From assembly GCA_963706555.1 (NCBI GenBank), contig OY970164.1, forward strand, positions 1,302,001-1,366,000: a DNA stretch of 64,000 nt. Direction: 5' to 3'. Shown here one piece after another: positions 50,274 through 59,341 of this stretch; positions within the stretch are counted from its first letter, which is position 1; every line of letters starts with the position of its first letter. Under the pieces are notes generated by a model. That model was not told the DNA's origin. It made no database searches and saw nothing but the letters and a program-made list of their open reading frames with translations. The stretch comes from Bog-473 sp963706555 (GTDB lineage Bacteria; Actinomycetota; Acidimicrobiia; Acidimicrobiales; RAAP-2). The position numbers and the translations under genes are program-made.

Positions 50274-50940
50274 ATGACCGCCGTGATGAATCCAGTACCG
50301 CCTTTGTCGCAAGACGATGTGACTGTTCCAGCGAGGGGTGAGTTGGGCCTCAAGGAGAAGCGTGCCTGGAGGACGTGGCATCTCGTCGTCGCCATTATCG
50401 TCTCGGCTCTTCTCGGAATGGCGCTCGACTATTACACAGATGGTGGTTCCCATTCGTCGACTCCTTCATCAAGCGCGGGGGCCTATACGCCACCCCCACC
50501 GACTGTATCCTCTGGGTCAACAACGACGACAACTTCAGGGACCAATTCGGACACCACCACCACCACCGCCAGCAGTGGCGGTGGTGCGGCTGCTCAATCT
50601 TCGACGACGACATCAACCTCCACGTCAGCGCCAGCAGTGGCAGCGGATCCTGCTCGGACCTACTCAGGCTCACGGCAATTGGACGAGTACGGCCTTCACG
50701 ACAACCGTCGCGAGTTGGAACATTGGATGGGCCTTTCAGTGCACGCCCGCACCGACGGGAGGTTCGTCATTCAAGGTAACTGTGTCTCAGGCCGGATCCA
50801 CGTCGCCGGGTACGACGGCCATCAATGAGACCGGTGGATCCGGACAGTCGGTAACGGCCGAATCAACTCTCGGAAAGCAGATCCTGGTAGTTGAGGCCCC
50901 ATCCACTTGCGTATGGGCGGTGAAGGTGACGGGGTCGTAG
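50274..50940 (+). pseudogene. Membrane-anchored Thr-rich protein, one frameshift
   Basis: The first frame encodes a cytoplasmic start (MTAVMNPVPPLSQDD), a basic segment, one membrane helix (WHLVVAIIVSALLGMAL) and a Thr/Ser stalk, then stops at 50828 in nonsense. A second frame from about 50640 to 50940 encodes a clean beta domain: NWTSTAFTTTVASWNIGWAFQC, GGSSFKVTVSQAG, GKQILVVEAPSTCVWAVKV. Joining them near 50640 gives one sensible protein of about 220 residues. The two-cysteine end (C...CVWAVKV) is common in actinobacterial secreted domains of unknown function. Confidence 0.6.
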
Positions 50941-50996
50941 TAAGCCGGATCTATTGAGCCGATCGCCAGTGACCGTGTACGCCGCCAGATGCCGGG

Positions 50997-51410
50997 TCAA
51001 TCGGTTCGGGCTTCGGGGCCAACTTGATGCAGTACCGCCAGCTTCTCGTCGAGCTCGGCGAAGAAGTCGTAGCTTCGGGACGTCGGGGTTGATGCCGTTG
51101 TCCTTTGAGGTGAATTTGAGCCGTCTCTTGCTCGTTCCAGTGGGTTGTACCGCGCCTCAGCGACCAACTCTCCATTCGTGGGCCGTGAGTGAAGTGGGGC
51201 GGGAAGCGCGCCAACTTCAACTCGCCGTTGCCGCGGATCGAATGGAAACGATTCGGCAGGGGCCGAGACAGCCTCCCGGACCAAGTGGCTGGCGGCCACC
51301 TCGGAACGCACCTGCAGTAGTCGTCTCAGCAACCTCGATTCGCTGGCAGCAAGGGCCGAGATGAGACCGGTCACCTCGTGCAGCAACTCGTCAAGAGTCG
51401 GCTCCCGCAT
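50997..51410 (-). CDS. Hypothetical protein
   Basis: A 137-residue minus-strand frame. The N-terminal helix (TLDELLHEVTGLISALAASESRLLRRLLQVRSEVAASHLV) and C-terminal SYDFFAELDEKLAVLHQVG look genuine. The middle is low-quality and may hide frameshifts, as in the neighbours. It is the only minus-strand gene within the cluster and diverges from pstB. Confidence 0.45.
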   Translation of the reverse strand: MREPTLDELLHEVTGLISALAASESRLLRRLLQVRSEVAASHLVREAVSAPAESFPFDPRQRRVEVGALPAPLHSRPTNGELVAEARYNPLERARDGSNSPQRTTASTPTSRSYDFFAELDEKLAVLHQVGPEARTD

Positions 51411-51713
51411 GCCAGCAGCGTACAGCCGACCACGAGGCGCGTGTTCGTCGCCTCAGCCGACACCCTGCTTCGGGATTCTATGACATCGAATTTTGGAAAC
51501 CCCATTGAGCAGGCTGGTTAACCTTCAGTGATCGATACGCGTCACCCGCTTTACCTGGAGGTGTTTTCTACGTGTCAGCCAGCATTTCAGCTTGAGTTGA
51601 CGCTGTAGGCCTGCCAGCATTTATCGAGCGGTGACCAAGAACTACGAACTGGCGAAAATGTTACGTAGCCGACTCTGCCGTCGTGAAGAACCGGGAACCA
51701 GGGACCGTTTCGC
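51411..51713. other. Intergenic region upstream of pstB
   Basis: About 300 bp. It contains GGTTAACCTTCAG near 51516, which recalls half-sites of PHO boxes, but no convincing 11-bp array. No RNA gene or small ORF with a good ribosome binding site was seen. Confidence 0.35.
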
Positions 51714-52559
51714 ATGACCGCGACCGAACAGTTGTCCTCTCCGGCGGCCCCGTATCAGCCGCCCCCCGCCTTGGCTGCACAAGGACCGGCCATGCTGGAG
51801 GCCACAGACGTGAGCGCATGGTTCGGAAGGAACAAGGTTCTCGAACGTGTGAGCCTGGTCATGGAGCCGAGAAAAGTCACTGCACTTATCGGCCCCTCAG
51901 GCTGTGGGAAGTCCACGTTCCTGAGAATCCTCAACCGCATGCATGAGCTCGTACCCAAGGCCGCGTTGTCCGGCTCGGTGAGACTCGACGGGGTTGATGT
52001 CTACGGGCCGACCATGCCGGTGACACAGACCCGACTCCGTATCGGGATGGTGTTTCAGAGGGCGAACCCGTTCCCGTCCATGACGATTGCCCAGAACGTC
52101 CTCTCGGGACTTCGGCTGTCTGGGACCAAGGTGTCCAACCCTGATGCGCTGGTGCGCGAATGCCTTGAACGAGCAGGTCTGTGGCGGGAGACCCGTAACC
52201 GACTCAACCAATCGGGAGCCGCACTGTCCGGTGGCCAGTTGCAGCGCTCTGTGCATTGCCCGTTCATCTGGCGGTTCGACCGCGGATCCTACTCATGGAC
52301 GAACCCTGTTCCGCCCTGGACCCGATTTCGACCAGCGTCATCGAAGGCACGATCAAGGAACTCAGTGACGAAATCACCATCGTCATCGTCACGCACAACA
52401 TGCAGCAGGCCCAGCGGGTCTCCCACAACTGCGCACTCTTCTCTGGTTGACGGGGAGGGTCTCCCTGGTCACATCGTTGAAGCAGGGCCGACAGAAGAGG
52501 TGTTCAACGACCCCATCGACCCACGGACGGCCGATTACGTCCACGGGGTGTTCGGCTGA
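51714..52559 (+). pseudogene. pstB: Phosphate ABC transporter ATPase PstB with three single-base insertions
   Basis: ATG 51714. LEATDVSAWFGRNKVLERVSL, Walker A GPSGCGKST, RIGMVFQRANPFPSMTIAQNV (Q-loop) and signature LSGGQ lie in the first frame. Then LCIARS is in a second frame, and LAVRPRILLMDEPCSALDPIS (Walker B) and IVIVTHNMQQAQRVSHNC (H-loop) in a third. The first frame resumes with VDGEGLPGHIVEAGPTEEVFNDP. One extra base near 52247, 52267 and 52445 explains it, so the net frame is restored. As written, the ATPase would lack Walker B and be inactive. All coding parts are otherwise well conserved, which argues for recent damage or sequence error. Confidence 0.85.
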
Positions 52560-53549
52560 TGAGCCAGGTGAGCGTCACCCTCTCGAATCAGCCGAAGGCA
52601 GGCCTTGGCGGGAGTCCGAAGGGCGCAGAGTCTGGGCGCAGTCCCTCTGGGTCAACACGCTTCCTCGAACGCGCACCACCGTGAAGTTGGCCGCTCTGTT
52701 TGGCATCGTGACAATTGCCTACAGCTATTCGCTCACCACTCTGCTGGAGCTGGCTGATCTCAATACCCCTCTGGCGTACGTGAGCCTCGTGCCCCTCATA
52801 TCGCTCATGCTGGCTATCGTCTACAGCCGTCCCGCGACGAGCTGAGCCGGCGATCCACGACCGCCAGACCGACTACATCATCGGCATACCGCTCATGGTG
52901 GTCGCCCTGCTCATCAACGGCTCCTTCCCGCAAAATGGTCTGCCCTGTTCTGGGTGTGGAGGATGGATCTCTTCACGTTGCCATTCTTCGTGGCCGGAGC
53001 GGTCGCCGTCATCTTCGGCGTGAGAGTGCTGTGGCGCCAGAAGTGGTCCATCGGGTTCCTTCTTCTGGCCTGGACATGGCCGTGGTCCACCGTGCTGCTG
53101 GGAATTCTCAATGCGTTTACCTCGGCCACATTGTTCGGCATGAACCGGATCGTCAATGTCACTCATTTGGCGGTGTTGGATGGAAGTCTCAGCGGGGGAG
53201 TGTTCTCCGTTCACCATGACGGCGGGGCTATTCAGTCTCAGCGTGGTTTCAGCCTGCTCGGGAGTGAGCAGCGTGGTGGGCTTCCTACTGGTCGGCACGG
53301 CTTTTCTCTTCGTGGTTCGCGGACCGTTCCTGCGCAAAGCGCTGTGGTTGGTCGGTGGGATGCTTTTGCTTTGGACCATAAATCTGGGTCGAATCACCCT
53401 CATTTTCTGGGCCGGCCAGAAATACGGGGAGCACTTTGCCATCGACGTTCTCCATCCCTTCATCGGGTTGGTGACGTTTAGCCTTGGTGTGGGGATCATG
53501 ATCCTGTGCATCAAGCCACTGGGGCTGCGTCTCGACATCGGATGCCAGC
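52560..53549 (+). pseudogene. Exosortase/archaeosortase-family protein, several frameshifts
   Basis: Pieces in different frames form one polytopic membrane protein. LAALFGIVTIAYSYSLTTLLEL and LAYVSLVPLISLMLAIVYSR come first, then DYIIGIPLMVVALLING, MDLFTLPFFVAGAVAVIFG and WSIGFLLLAWTWPW. SVVSACSGVSSVVGFLLVG holds the candidate catalytic Cys, INLGRITLIFWAG the Arg, and VLHPFIG the His. This Cys...Arg...His layout within eight helices is that of exosortases, transpeptidase-like enzymes that process C-terminal PEP-CTERM-type signals. Shifts are near 52840, 52930 and 53190. ATG 52560 overlaps the pstB stop region. Confidence 0.7.
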
Positions 53550-54358
53550 GTGGCCGGACCGGCGCCAGGCGGAGGAGAAGGCGATGGGGCCTCCTACAAG
53601 CCGAGCGCTTCCGCGGTCCCGAAGGTTTACCTTGCAATCGCCGTCGTGCTTGTGTTCGGAATATTGGTCGGATTCAGCGACGTTGGCCTGGCGTCCTACA
53701 ACCTCGTGTCCAACGTGGCGGGGGAGTCCAAGCTCGTCTCCTATCTGGACCAGCCCGTGGCACCCGTCGGATGGACCGACAGATTCGAGGCGACTTACAC
53801 CTGGGCCCAACCGTTGTTCGGTGACGGTTCGACCTGGAATCGGTACTTGCTCTCCCCTTCGACGGGCGGTGATCTGCATGCCCAGACCTCTATCGTCGCG
53901 GACGTCATCGACAGTCCCGATCTCGGATCTTTCTCCGCTTACGGCGTTGAGCAGTGTTATCAATTCCATGGATATTCACTGGCAAATGTGGCGCAGGTTG
54001 CCCTCGGCGGTGGTATTACAGGCCAAACGCTTGCATTCACATCGCAGCAGTACGGAAGCTGGTCGATCGTGTTCTGGATTGTTCCGGTGGAGCGGGGTAC
54101 CGCCACTGTCTACGAGCGTGTCGTGCTGTACGTGCAGAACCAGCACGGACTCATCGCTCCGGCGAGCAAGGATCATGCCGACCGGCATCAAGACCATCAC
54201 CGGCAGCCAAGAGGGCAACAACCCCAGCAAGAAGCATTCTGCTCAAGAACCGGGACTTCCTGGTGGCGTTTGCCAGGGAGCTAATCGGTGTCCAAGCGAG
54301 CAAGGGCAGCAAAGCGCTTTCCAAGCGTTCCTTACCTGAGCCACGCTCATGTCGGTGA
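53550..54358 (+). pseudogene. Exosortase-associated EpsI-like protein, frameshifted near the C-terminus
   Basis: From GTG 53550: an N-terminal membrane helix (KVYLAIAVVLVFGILVGFSDVGLASY). A soluble domain follows with VAPVGWTDRFEATYTWAQPLFGDGSTWNRYLL, FSAYGVEQCYQFHGYSL and WSIVFWIVPVERGTATVYERVVLYVQ. This arrangement matches the EpsI-like partner domain found beside or fused to exosortases. After 54170 the continuation moves to other frames (IKTITGSQEGNNPSK, then ILLKNRDFLVAFARELI). Two shifts restore about 265 residues ending at 54358. Confidence 0.6.
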
Positions 54359-54864
54359 TCACCGGGAGGAGAGTTCCCGGTAACGGGTACCGAAATACCC
54401 ATCCGCTCCCCGGTGGAAGGTGCCTGATCTCTGTCGCGAATTTGTCGAAAGCTTGGCGGCTCGGGCACGAACGGTCGCCGGCAAGGATCACTGACGGGTT
54501 AGAGCTGCCCGACCCACAGTGGGAGCCCCTTCAGGAATTCGGCGACGGATCATCCACCTTGGAGGAAGCCACGGGAAACGTTGTAACGGCGGCGTACGTT
54601 GCGCACGACGGATCGCCGGCGGGGCGGACCAGCTTTTCGATGAGCTCGAGTCCACGCGTCCCGAATCGCTCCGATTGTCAGCAATGGGAACCTCCACTTG
54701 ACAGATGGTCGGGGGAAGTTTGCACCGTCCATCAGGCGGCGACCGAGACGGCTCGACGCTCGGAGCAGGGTGCAGATCCCGGGCGGTTCAGCTCTCCTCC
54801 GCGAGCGTCGACACTACCCCGATGTGGACTGGTCGTTGAGGTGCCGGAGCGAGGCAGGCTCTCG
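54359..54864. other. Unassigned stretch between EpsI-like gene and sortase
   Basis: About 500 bp with an open plus-strand frame (54349-54867) whose translation shows no domain, signal peptide or good codon pattern. Because both neighbours contain single-base shifts, a real gene could be hidden in mixed frames. I could not reconstruct one. Confidence 0.35.
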
Positions 54865-55751
54865 TGACGCCGTCCGCCGCATACACGGCTTTCACTTGGC
54901 TCTTGCAATCTCGGCGCCATTCTCCTCCTGTTCGTCGCATGGCAGCTCTGGGGAACCTCGATTTCCCAACACCACGCACAGGCTCAGCTTCACCGCGCGT
55001 TCGAAGTCATCCATCCACCACTCCAACCGCCCGCATCCGGCGGGGTCGAGTCTGCCGTTCTGATCCCGGCAAACCAGGTTGTGCCGCCACCCGCCGAGGG
55101 CTCTCCGGTCGCTCGCCTGCAGATCCCTTCAATCGGACTCGATGAAATCGTCGTCTCGGGAACCGCTGAGGGGGATCTGGCCAGGGGCCCGGGCCACTAC
55201 ATTGGTACGGCTGCGCCCGGTCAGGCGGGAACGTGGCCATCGCGGGTCATCGCACGACCAATGGTGCCCCATTCAACCAGATCGGTAAGTTGAGCGTCTG
55301 GAGATCAGATCAACCTGACCGCCACGACCGGCGAGCGCCTGACGTACATCGTGTCGCAAGCCACCTGTAGCAGTCTCGCCCAGGGACGTCGCTGTCCTCA
55401 ATGATTTCGGGGACAATCGGGTAACCCTCACTACGTGTAACCCTGAGTACTCGTCGTCTCAGCGTCTCGTGGTCGTCGGGCAATTGAAACAACCAAATCC
55501 GCCGAAGGCGAGCAAGGCCAAGACAGTCGAATATCACATCATCAATCCGGCGACGACGAGCTGGGAGTTGGTCGTCTCTTCCTGTAGTCGTGCTCGACAT
55601 TGGGCGTTCTTCTGCTGCTGGGCCTTGGCAATCGGTGGTGTACGGCGTGGTTCGGTCGAAGCGGACGTTGGATAGTACTGGTCCCAACCTGGGCAGGCGG
55701 CCTCTATCTGTTCTTTGCACTGTCACTAGCTTTCTCCCTGCATCGATCTAG
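54865..55751 (+). pseudogene. Class E sortase, at least four frameshifts
   Basis: Reconstructed order: membrane helix LGAILLLFVAWQLWGTSIS; linker; then the sortase core SPVARLQIPSIGLDEIVVSG and DLARGPGHYIGTAAPGQAG. In a second frame comes NVAIAGHRTTNGAPFNQIG (catalytic His). In a third comes GDQINLTATTGERLTYIV. In a fourth come VSPRDVAVLNDFGDNRVTLTTCNP (catalytic Cys) and SSQRLVVVGQL (Arg). The tail holds one or two hydrophobic segments (WIVLVPTWAGGLYLFF) and FLPASI before a TAG at 55749. His, Cys and Arg are all present. Class E sortases cut LAxTG, the motif found on four proteins of this cluster. Confidence 0.75.
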
Positions 55752-56117
55752 TGCGAGCGTTTGCCCTGCGGCTCAGGAATCGTACGGCTCGAGGGTGCTG
55801 GATTCGTTGTCACGCGTTACACAAGCAAACAAAAAGGCAAACCCTCCTCATTTCGGACGCGATAACCGAATCAGGCGAGGGTCGACGATGCGCCGGCCTC
55901 GGGCGTCGGGACAGGCTCATCGGAAGGCGCAACGGTGGGTCGGCTGACGTTGCAAAAGGTCAAGCTTGCAACGTTGTCAGACTGCAGTGCACTGCACTGC
56001 ACTGCTCCCGGACAAGGAACCCGTAGAGCTGGCTTGAGGACAACCTCAGCCAATCGGTCGGTGTTTCCTCCTCCGACGCTGTTCGAGTGCGACGATGCCC
56101 ACGAGGAGGAAATCCGC
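55752..56117. other. Intergenic stretch, with a TGCAC repeat
   Basis: Three to four tandem TGCAC units at 55988-56005. AAGGCAAACC and GGACGC at 55831-55855 are reminiscent of a c-di-GMP aptamer but without its helices. No gene with support was seen. It is the 3' side of two convergent transcription units. Confidence 0.4.
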
Positions 56118-57291
56118 CTATGAAAGGCAGCATGGCTGCGATGGGGACCTCCGGAGTCTGCGAGCCAAGGGAACCGGCTGCCAGGTCGTCTGACTATTCG
56201 TGAGATGATTGGCGGTTAGGTTTTCGAGTGTCGCGGGGTTGTTGACACTGTGTCCCATGTCGAGGACGATGTTTGCTCCACCGCCTACCTTCGTCCACAC
56301 ATACATGTTCCCGCGTAGGGTTGCAATTACCGGCAGAGGACAGTGCGACATCCGTCGGGGCAAAGATCGGCTCAATCTCGGTTCCCGGATCTGCGGATCC
56401 CCAGAGTTCGCAGGAGGTGGCTGTCGAAGTGGTCGGATCGAGGACATACACGAACTGACTTCGATCGAAGATGATCCTCGTGCCCGCCGGGTTCCAATCC
56501 GGATACTGATCACTCTGACCGCCGGTGATCCCGGACTCGTGCGAGAGATCTCGTTCGACAAAAGCGCTGGTCAAGCTGACCAGGTGGATATGGTTGTCGG
56601 CGCCCACGTAGATGACCTGACTCGGGTCGCTGGGGTCGATTTCCGGCCGACTTGCCTCTCCGTTCGTGGAGTTTGGTTGCAGTGGCGTGAGGGCGGTCGG
56701 TACCAGCATGGGCGTGCCGCCCACGATCGGTGTCTGCACGTAGAGGCCGCATGATGTTGCTCCGGACGTCGTCGCGCAGCGGACAAACGCTAGTTCGTTG
56801 CCGTTCTGGTCAACCGTGGGTGCGTAGTCGTTCGTCGAGCCCGAAGTACTCGGGTCCGGGAACGTGATTTGGATGCCTCCGTCACTCTGGCTGCCCGGTG
56901 ATCCGGTGACAGTCGGCGGGTATGCAACTTGGTAGATGGCAAAGTTGCCGTCCGCGCCAGGATTGTTGGCACTGGCAGCACGATCGCTTGCGAAGTAAAG
57001 CGTCGTCCCGAGAGACGAAAAATAGGGCATGGAGTCGATGGCCCCAGCAGTGGACTGTGTGAAGTTCGGCGGGGTTCCTCCGGGGCAGCTGTAGGGCGGG
57101 GGACCCCCGCTGGGGTTGAGGCTGAAGATCGCTTGTCCGCTCGCATTGCATGCGGCGACGGCAAATGCAACGTTGCCGTTTGTGGCGCCGGTGAAGGTCG
57201 CTCCGGCTGGGGCGGCGAGCCAGAGTCCAGCGGTGGCTACCAAGAGTCCGGCAAGCCCGACCACGCGACACACCCGGTAAGAGCACCTCAT
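56118..57291 (-). pseudogene. Secreted TolB/PD40-type beta-propeller protein, one frameshift
   Basis: From ATG 57291: signal peptide (VVGLAGLLVATAGLWLAAPAGA), then repeats of the TolB/PD40 kind: GTTLYFASDRAASANNPG, YAPTVDQNGNELAFVRC, SRPEIDPSDPSQVIYVGAD, YPDWNPAGTRIIFDRSQFVYVLD, IEPIFAPTDVAL. Around 56340 the frame shifts to RGNMYVWTKVGGGANIVLDMGHSVNNPATLENL and ends ...NSQTTWQPVPLA. With one shift repaired it is about 390 residues. Propellers of this type usually bind protein or peptide partners outside the membrane. It is convergent with the sortase gene. Confidence 0.7.
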
Positions 57292-57306
57292 GCCCACACA
57301 TAACAA

Positions 57307-57652
57307 CAGCTACCAAGAGAAGTAAACATGTTTTGACCACCGTTCCCGTGGAGTTCACTCAAAAAACGACTTCCGTCGCGAGAATGCCAACAAGCAGCCG
57401 AGAATGGAGGTGGGTGCTATTGGCAGTGCTGCGGTTTAACCGACAGCCCGACCCCCAGCCTCCCGTGAAGTTGTTCCCGAGAGTTCACTCAGTTCACGCT
57501 GGGTTCGCGACGCGGTCCGTTGCGGACTTATTCCGACGTCATTTGCGAGGTCTTCCGGCCATTCACCGAAATTTCATTCCCACGTCACCCCTACGTCATG
57601 CCCGCCATATCAGACTGTCCGAAACCGAGTTGCAAAGGTTGCGCTTACTGAC
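57307..57652. other. Upstream region of the propeller gene with GTTCA-type repeats
   Basis: GTTCCCGTGGAGTTCACTCA near 57342 recurs almost exactly as GTTCCCGAGAGTTCACTCA at 57473. The second copy runs into AGTTCACGCTG, GGTTCGCGACG, CGGTCCGTTGC at 11-bp spacing, which again resembles a PHO box. An open frame from 57333 covers the region but looks non-coding until 57653. Confidence 0.4.
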
Positions 57653-57884
57653 GATGACGGGAATTCTGAGAGGTTGGCACCCGGACCCATTCGGCGTCCA
57701 CGAGCTCAGGTACTTCACATTTGACGGCAACGCGACTCGACTCGTCCGCGATGGCGAGGGATGGTCGCACGACCGCGCCTCCTGTGGCTCCCTCCGCTCC
57801 GGTGCAGTGGCTGCACGGGGTTTCCAAGGGCGGGGTTCCCCTGGCGGTCTCACGACGCAATGGCGAGGTCGTCGAATTCTCTGA
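57653..57884 (+). CDS. Short GWHPDPFG-motif protein or fragment
   Basis: ATG 57653 begins MTGILRGWHPDPFGVHELRYFT, then FDGNATRLVRDGEG. This is a short motif found repeatedly in Actinobacteria (compare DUF2510, GWYPDP.g....R.W.g..W). The remaining codons look like shadow translation of the GtrA gene, whose start at 57754 lies inside. It may be only the motif-bearing end of a decayed gene. Confidence 0.35.
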
Positions 57885-58521
57885 CGAGCCATCCAATTCT
57901 CACGATGGATTGCGCGAGTGCTCCGTCACGGAGCCGTCTGCAACGAGTCGAATTCCCGAGCCCGAACCGCCGGAAACGCCTGCGACCCCATCGGCGCCTT
58001 CGGGCCTGCTGCAACACGCCTTTGTTCGGCGGATCCTCCGTTACTGCTCGGTGTCGGTCGTCTCCACGGTCATCGGTCTCACCGTGCTCGGCGTGCTCGT
58101 CGGCGTGTTCGGGTGGCCCGCAGTCTGGGCGAACGTTGTGGCGACAGCGATCGCTCTCGCTCCTTCCTTCGAGCTCAGCCGGCGATGGGTCTGGGCCCAC
58201 GATGGCCGTCGGTCCATGCTTCGCCAAGCCGCGCCCTATGCGGCGGTCTCATTCGCGGGCCTGATTGTCTCGAGCATTGCGGTGCACCTGGCGTCGAATG
58301 CCACGAGCACCTCGACCCGCTTTGTGCACACAGCGGCTGTCCTGCTGGCCAATGTGGCGGCGTACGGGACCCTCTGGGTCGTTCAGTTCGTCGTGTGCGA
58401 CCGAATTCTCTTCCGTTCGCGCGCGAGGCCTGGTCAGGCCCCCGAGGACTCACCCCCTCGAGAGAGGTCTTCGTCTGATCCGATCAGGCCGATCAGCCCC
58501 CAGCTGCAGACTGGGACCTGA
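57754..58521 (+). CDS. GtrA-family membrane protein
   Basis: 255 residues from ATG 57754. A long Pro/Ser/Glu-rich cytoplasmic N-terminus (about 95 residues) precedes four membrane helices of the GtrA type. They include LLQHAFVRRILRYCSVSVVSTVIGLTVLGVLV, FELSRRWVWAHDGR and AAYGTLWVVQFVVCDRILF. GtrA proteins flip or position polyprenyl-phosphate sugars. This is the second GtrA domain in the window. It overlaps the convergent LppX-like gene by 29 nt. Confidence 0.85.
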   Translation, partial: ARDGRTTAPPVAPSAPVQWLHGVSKGGVPLAVSRRNGEVVEFSDEPSNSHDGLRECSVTEPSATSRIPEPEPPETPATPSAPSGLLQHAFVRRILRYCSVSVVSTVIGLTVLGVLVGVFGWPAVWANVVATAIALAPSFELSRRWVWAHDGRRSMLRQAAPYAAVSFAGLIVSSIAVHLASNATSTSTRFVHTAAVLLANVAAYGTLWVVQFVVCDRILFRSRARPGQAPEDSPPRERSSSDPIRPISPQLQTGT

Positions 58522-59248
58522 GCGTCGCGACCGATACTGCGCCCGTCGGCACGGCGGGATCGACCTTCTCGCCCCAGCGGGAGAATTTCACGATTTCGCC
58601 TCTGGCCTTTTTCCCTGACCCGTTCGAGATGACAGCCTCGACCGGAAGCTCGGTCCCCTTTGTCCCGAGGAAGAGGACTCCTCGAGTTTCGCCGGACGGG
58701 CCCTTCCCCGCGATGGCGACCACAGGTCTTCCCGAAAGACTCGTGCTCGTCTCCCTTGTCAAGGTTCCAGTGGGTGTCACGCTCTTGAGGACCGATGGCA
58801 GCACCACGTCTGCGAGGAAGGTCTGATAGCCGTCGTCGGCTGAGGCGAACGATATCCACCGACCCGAGAGAGCGGTCCCGCTCGATGCGGGAAGGCCGAA
58901 GTACGAGATCAGTCCACGTTGGTTTCCCTTGATGTACACGACACCGTCGACGAGGATGATGCCGACGACCTGCTTGCCGAACTTCAGTATCTCCTGACCG
59001 GCGTCCGCTGCCGTGTCGACGACGAGTTCGCCTGATTGCCCGTTGGAGACGAACTTCACGGAGACCCGCACTGATCCCGCACGCGTCGCGTTCGTTGTCG
59101 CCGATGTCAACACGCTGGCCAGTGAGGGCGCTTTCGGTGCCGCGCCGGCGGGGCCGTTGAGCGCGCAGGTGACGAGGCATAGACCCACCACCGTTATCGG
59201 GCCGATACGAATCGCTCGATCGAGCAACTTCATCGCAAACTTCTCCAT
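58493..59248 (-). CDS. LppX/LprG-like exported protein
   Basis: 251 residues from ATG 59248 (MKLLDRA at 59233 is an alternative). An N-terminal signal includes LVTCALNG, a poor lipobox. The mature domain (VRVSVKFVSNGQSGELVVDTAADAGQEILKFGKQVVGIILVDGVVYIKGNQRGL ... WISFASADDGYQTFL) follows the LolA/LppX beta pattern. Its mycobacterial relatives carry lipids such as phthiocerol dimycocerosate or lipoarabinomannan to the outer envelope. The C-terminal protein at 62884 has a similar domain. Confidence 0.65.
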   Translation of the reverse strand: MEKFAMKLLDRAIRIGPITVVGLCLVTCALNGPAGAAPKAPSLASVLTSATTNATRAGSVRVSVKFVSNGQSGELVVDTAADAGQEILKFGKQVVGIILVDGVVYIKGNQRGLISYFGLPASSGTALSGRWISFASADDGYQTFLADVVLPSVLKSVTPTGTLTRETSTSLSGRPVVAIAGKGPSGETRGVLFLGTKGTELPVEAVISNGSGKKARGEIVKFSRWGEKVDPAVPTGAVSVATLRSQSAAGG

Positions 59249-59341
59249 TGGGCGGCACCGTACCCGGTCAAAATGGCGTGGCCGCGACGTCCAAATGAAC
59301 GTGCCGCGAACGCATCGCAACGGAGCGGAGAAGCTCGCCGG

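Noticed and set aside
55825..55880. Possible third c-di-GMP riboswitch (AAAAGGCAAACC ... GGACGC)
   Set aside because: The helices and the second half (GCCACGGGACTC, AGCCGGGTTGCCGA) are missing. At best it is a decayed copy.
55988..56005. Tandem TGCAC units
   Set aside because: Only three to four copies, no context suggesting origin, att site or regulatory array.
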